The translations under genes were made by a program, and so were the position numbers. Of a stretch of DNA of 64,000 nucleotides, positions 59,458 to 64,000 are shown piece after piece. The notes beneath the pieces are model-generated. The model was not told the origin of the DNA. It was given only the letters and a program-made list of their open reading frames with translations, and did no database searches. Location: NCBI GenBank assembly GCA_026874595.1, contig CM049312.1, positions 31,065,456 through 31,129,455 on the forward strand, read 5' to 3'. The DNA is from Sipunculus nudus. Taxonomy: Eukaryota; Annelida; Sipuncula; Golfingiida; Sipunculidae. How positions within the stretch are numbered: position 1 is the first letter of the stretch; the number at the start of each line of letters is the position of its first letter.

Positions 59458-59624
59458 TTTGCGTTTTCGTTAAGCCACAGAAAACAGTAAAGGAAATGTA
59501 TAAGCCCTTTGCTCCCATGGTCCCAAATGTGTACACTTCGCAGAAGCTCACAGCTACTACCCCAGTTATTAAGAAGGCTGATGAATGGATCAATTCTCAA
59601 GTACGACGCAGCCAGGCATTGTGA
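59458..59624 (+). CDS. Candidate terminal exon, unidentified protein
   Basis: A good splice-acceptor context (TTATATTTTCTGTACAG) ends at 59457. From there the frame gives about 55 residues, VFVKPQKTVKEMYKPFAPMV then PNVYTSQKLTATTPVIKKAD and EWINSQVRRSQAL, to a TGA at 59622-59624. The composition is mixed and hydrophilic with lysine/threonine/proline spacing, unlike the repetitive or hydrophobic translations of the surrounding AT-rich DNA. Base composition is also less AT-biased here. I do not recognise the family, and the upstream exons are not identified. A possible donor-bearing frame at 57894-58031 is too weak to connect. It could also be chance. Confidence 0.35.
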
Positions 59625-59816
59625 AAATGGTAGCCTTGATATATTCCCTAATAATTATAAATAGATATTTAAATCACAAGAAAATCAAGACTTATTAAAT
59701 TATACACGGATACCCACCCGAAAAGGGGAAGAAACTACATTTTCAACAAATAATATTCGACAGTTATAGGCGATTTGCAGGTAATCTGAGAAATCAAACT
59801 AACTTTGTGACTACCC

Positions 59817-59820
59817 TGTC

Positions 59821-59895
<75 letters not shown>
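59817..59895. repeat. (TCTG)n(TC)n compound microsatellite
   Basis: About ten TCTG/TGTC units followed by a (TC)n run to 59894. Confidence 0.97.
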
Positions 59896-59899
<4 letters not shown>

Positions 59900-61352
59900 A
59901 AGCTATAAGATTAATCCCATTTACAGTAATTGCTTGATGGTTTCGAGGAAACTATGTTTTTGTTGATCTATAAGAGGTTCTGTATCTCACGTTTAACATA
60001 TTGATGGTCTGATAATATGAAGGATATATCCAAGTCCTGTTGCATGAGCTGCACCCCATTGCGTCGCGACGCCGCACCACCACCGCGTCCGTAGACGTGG
60101 AGACGTTACATATAAGTTGAACAATATGTATTTTAGAATTTCTATCTTATCCCTCAAGAACACTATCTGCGTTTTATCCTTTTTGTCAGCCACCGATAAA
60201 GAAGGATACCCTCTTGTAAAATTCAAAAAAGAAAAAAATACATGAAAATCAGATGTCATTATTTAGGATCCTGAGGTCACGGTTTCAAAAGCGCGGGGAT
60301 AGAGATAATTAAGAAATCAACGACGGTTAAAACAGCGTAACGAATCTTGCACTTTTGAGGTTCAGGATATTACCCTTCAGACTCAGGGGTTGTTCTACCT
60401 GGATACCTTGCGTTTTGCTGTTAACAGCCTCAACCCTGTCATATGGATCGTGATTCTTATGTATGCGAGATATTTCCCTATTTTTTTTAATCCATAATTT
60501 GATACAAATGTCCAGGTGATTGTCACTTAGATTCAAATACAAATCAATATATTTTTAAACACGACTCTATTGTTCTTAGAGTACCGACATGCATGGACAA
60601 GATTATTATTTTTATTAACATGATTCCTTTTCACATTCCTATCGCTTAAATGCCTCAATGTAGTTTAATAGGTTCCATTAAATATCGTATTCCTCTTTAG
60701 ACACGAAAAATAAATACTGGCTATATATCTCAACCTTGGCAGCCAGCGTTCATTTTTTAGTTTACTTCAGCCTAAAGCACTTTCAGTTAAGCTGCTGTAT
60801 CACGGTATTATGTTGGCTTGATTGAATGCAAGATTTTTTACGCAGTACATTCTTCATTTCTCTTTGAATACTTGAATGAAAACAAATAGAAGAAAGTCAT
60901 TTGATGTTAGACATTGAAAATATCCCAGATTGCATGGACACACAAATCGGCGAAATGATTAGCTGAATACGTTTAAGTAGTCAAATAGAACAAAAACAAA
61001 AGAATAATAGGACAATGTGGGTCAAGATAAAGAGGAATTTTTTTGTGATTAATATTATATGAAGAACTGTGAAACCCACACGGACGGACACATAAAATCA
61101 CTTCCACGGACTTTCGGTCATATCGTGTCAAGGGTTACCAGAGAAAGACCCCTAAAGACAGGTATAATACAACCTGGAGCACATAATGAAATATGTTAGT
61201 CGTGGCATTGGTTTATAACTCCCCTGTGAACGTTATAAGCATCGTTCTTAGCATTGTCAGACATGATGAAACATTTTTTTCGACTCGGATGTCATGGCTC
61301 CATATATAACCGGTTTACTGGTCTCAACATAAAACTGAATTGTTATCTATAC

Positions 61353-61354
<2 letters not shown>
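59896..61354. other. No gene seen
   Basis: AT-rich sequence without a recognised motif. The open frame 59993-60259 on the minus strand has no domain. Confidence 0.4.

Positions 61355-61409
<55 letters not shown>
61355..61409. repeat. (TA)n microsatellite
   Basis: About 55 bp of TA dinucleotides. Open frames crossing it show YIYIYI runs and are artefacts. Confidence 0.97.
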
Positions 61410-61411
<2 letters not shown>

Positions 61412-62440
61412 CGTGTGTATAAGCAAGACACGTAAAACAACACTTGTTGTTTCTCAGTATTTCTCTGTTTAATCGGATATAGGACGAAATTAGCCTCATG
61501 CACCCCGATATGATTTTTTTTCAATAGTTTATCTGTGCGTAACACCCAATTATTACTTATTGCGATGTTTTCTCGTGGATATACCGTGAATGAAGATTCA
61601 ACAATGGACCTTTTTAAGAAAATTTATCTGAAGAATTGATTGGAGTCGTCATGATAACTAGATCGCTGACCTCTGCTCATACAAATCTGATTTGTTCGAG
61701 CAAATTAAGATCTTTTGTGTTTGAAATAATTAAGTCGGGTCGTTGTGGCCGATTTGAATTCTTCAAGTGTTCTATAGTGATGCCTAATTCAGGGACAGGA
61801 GACTGCACACTGTCCACGTCTTAAGAAAATTCCTAATCATAAATATGAACTTGATAAATATGAATATATGATTACATCAGGAAGCGTACACCTGTCAGAA
61901 TGAATATAGCAGAATAGTTTATTGCACTCAGGTTGATTTCTCCATTTCTTCAATCCGAGTCCAGGCCCGATATATCTAAGTCCCTAAAAAGTAGTCTTGA
62001 GTCCTAACTCGGGTTCAAGTCCATACTCAGTAATACATCACTATCCTTAGCGATTGTTCTCACGAGATCCTATTAGATATGCCGTTTCCCGTTTATTTTT
62101 AATTTACCTATGATCTTCTGATGATATTGTATTATCCTCCATATTTCTCTGTATATTTGGATGATCTTGTGGGTGATCCGGTGTCTAGACCTCATATACC
62201 GTCATCTTGATGGGAAGTCTAGACCGATCCTGTCTTAATCCATGGAGACCACTAATTACCGGGAACACGGGAGATATATAAATGAAGAAATGTAATAAAA
62301 TAGGACGCCTGGAAATATTTACGAATGTAAACATATTTTGATAAAAGTGTTATAGAAAAGAAATTACTCTGCATACAATATAAATTGACAAAACAATTGA
62401 TGAAAATATAAAAATTAGAAATATGCATAAAGGTTCGTTC

Positions 62441-62446
<6 letters not shown>
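61410..62446. other. No gene seen
   Basis: AT-rich sequence without a supported feature. Confidence 0.4.

Positions 62447-62486
<40 letters not shown>
62447..62486. repeat. (TA)n microsatellite
   Basis: About 40 bp of TA dinucleotides. Confidence 0.97.
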
Positions 62487-62488
<2 letters not shown>

Positions 62489-64000
62489 TTACATATGAAA
62501 AGTGGTAGCATTTATGCTTAAGTAATTATAACATATAACTCAAGAATACCTTCATCCTTTCTTATTCAACAGACAGTGCCAGCGACAGTCCTAGGATCTA
62601 TCATTTAAAATAGAAAAGAAATGAGAGGTATCAGGTTGAATGATGATCTGAATGACACGTATACATCGTTGAAAGAAGCATGTTATTTTTGCGATAACAG
62701 AACAGTGTGAAGGGGCACGGAGTATTTCTGAAGTGACGACAACTGAAGAAAAACAATATTGATCACTAAACCCTCGTAGAGCCCAGTTTCAGGTGAAATT
62801 CAATCTCTGAACGCCTCGTTCTTGTGGATTATAGATAGCTTAGAGGGGATTCCTTTGTGTGCGTGCCCTTTTGCTGGAGACATTATTCCTGCCCTGTAAA
62901 GCATGTAAACAAGACATGTATATTAGTATTCAATATAATTATCTTTTTTTTTAAATTTTTGTTATATCTTCCTTCTCCTTTGCACCACTTAAATTCAGCA
63001 CTTCAATATATTCTAATGCTTCCACATTATAATACTACTTAAAATGCCTTTGCATCTATAACGTTCTTTGGCCTGACGTGGGCTTGGTCATTCATTGGAA
63101 ATAGGGCTGCGTTTATTTCCGAAGGTCACCTATGAACCGTGTTAGTGAACCGTGACACAATGAATAACATGGGCAAGTTTAATTAAGCTCATGGAGGGAA
63201 TATCCATTTGGGCTCAGCTCACGGCTTTACTTCCGATAAATAGTTTTCTTTGTAACATCCTTCTTCACTGCATGTGTGACTGGTTCCTTCTGAATGCGTC
63301 CAAATTCTTTTTTTTACATAATTCATACTGCTTCATGACAGGATTCGCATATCAGCGAACGCCCACACTTATAAATATTCAATTACGTCAAAGCTGATCT
63401 CACTTTGGACAGTTTCAAAAACTCACAAATCAATTTTTGTCAGTAGTGTTCAGAGACAGGAATATGACGCACGTGTGTGTTTCCGGTTCTGTTCCATTAA
63501 TGTCATGTCGCAAACAAAATTGTCTATTGGAGCTCGAAGACAGTATATCAAGAAATGGAGCGTGTTCTTTTGTTTTATTTTCATTTCTCGGGTTAGCTGT
63601 ACCGGCTGAGCTGCACTTTTGTATTTGTTGACCGGGAATCGACGCGCCTGTAGGAGTATTGTAATGTTAGACACTGGCTGTATTCAAGAATGGGGTAACA
63701 GAGTGCGCAGCAGGTCGAGTTATGCCATTGTTGTGGGGTTTCGCGTGTATTTTCCGAGCCTATTTAGTTATCAGCGGGCTCATGAATATAGATGGGCCAT
63801 AGTAGAATAAGCAGGCCAGGCTTTGTATTAGTCTTATAAATATTAATAAGCCTCAAGGGTAGAAGGGTATTTAAATATGTGCATACGCAGTATTGGGACA
63901 CAACCTGTGGAGCCTGCAGAGACCAGAAGTGCCGACCGCCTGTGTCCGGAGATGTGCCCACCCAGTAACCAAAGAAATGCCCAGAGAGGTGCTGCCACCC
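62487..64000. other. No gene seen to window end
   Basis: AT-rich sequence with short open frames on both strands (63191-63810 plus, 63450-63961 minus) that lack motifs and overlap each other. The last bases read GTGCTGCCACCC, loosely like the array unit starts elsewhere, but the window ends before this can be judged. Confidence 0.4.

Noticed and set aside
61254..61545. Open frames with long Tyr-Ile alternation (also at 24616-24837)
   Set aside because: Direct translation of (TA)n microsatellites.

Overview
This window looks like non-coding, transposon-rich DNA from an invertebrate animal. It is AT-rich and has no long host open reading frames. It carries many (TA)n tracts, two-copy local tandem duplications and a LINE with a microsatellite 3' tail. 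A decayed P-element-type transposase has been broken into by that LINE, and there are arrays built around the palindrome GGTGGCGCCACC and GGACGGACAGAC-like tracts. The repeat style fits a mollusc, probably a bivalve, but that is an inference from general appearance and not from any marker gene. No intact host protein-coding gene could be supported. The best coding hints are one candidate terminal exon at 59458-59624 and a decayed multi-exon gene on the minus strand at 13.1-14.6 kb.

Layout. 0-1.1 kb is a ~340-bp tandem array. 2.2 kb has a 110-bp duplication. 5.8-6.8 kb has a tRNA-like SINE head followed by a possible solo LTR. 6.8-8.1 kb holds a dispersed repeat and two copies of a GC-rich (CCCGCCCCGC) module. 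8.1-8.7 kb is a degenerate ~145-bp tandem repeat. 8.86-12.57 kb is a P-superfamily transposase relic, split at 10516-12433 by a 5'-truncated LINE flanked by a 14-bp target-site duplication. 13.06-14.64 kb is the decayed minus-strand gene, with a CpG-richer block behind its first exon. 15.9-16.9 kb is an old segmental duplication.

The main feature is at 21383-29647: an ~8.3-kb fold-back element. Each arm is a terminal inverted repeat packed with CACTATTGTAATAA-type motifs, followed inwards by a tandem array of GGTGGCGCCACC units in mirrored orientation. A 7-bp direct repeat (AGCGCAC) sits exactly outside both ends. Its ~3-kb centre has no recognisable transposase and holds a palindromic MITE next to a (TA)n tract.

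From 29.7 to 56.9 kb I see mostly unannotatable AT-rich sequence with short duplications (140, 184 and 24 bp), degenerate minisatellites and microsatellites. 56.97-59.13 kb is a ~2.15-kb element with inverted GC-rich minisatellite ends. It shares a ~110-bp internal block with the 6.8-kb region, so two parts of the window belong to one repeat family. The last 4 kb holds the candidate exon, a (TCTG)n(TC)n tract and two (TA)n tracts.

The elements do not form a pathway. They record successive insertions: P-like element, then LINE inside it, and a separate fold-back insertion, followed by decay.
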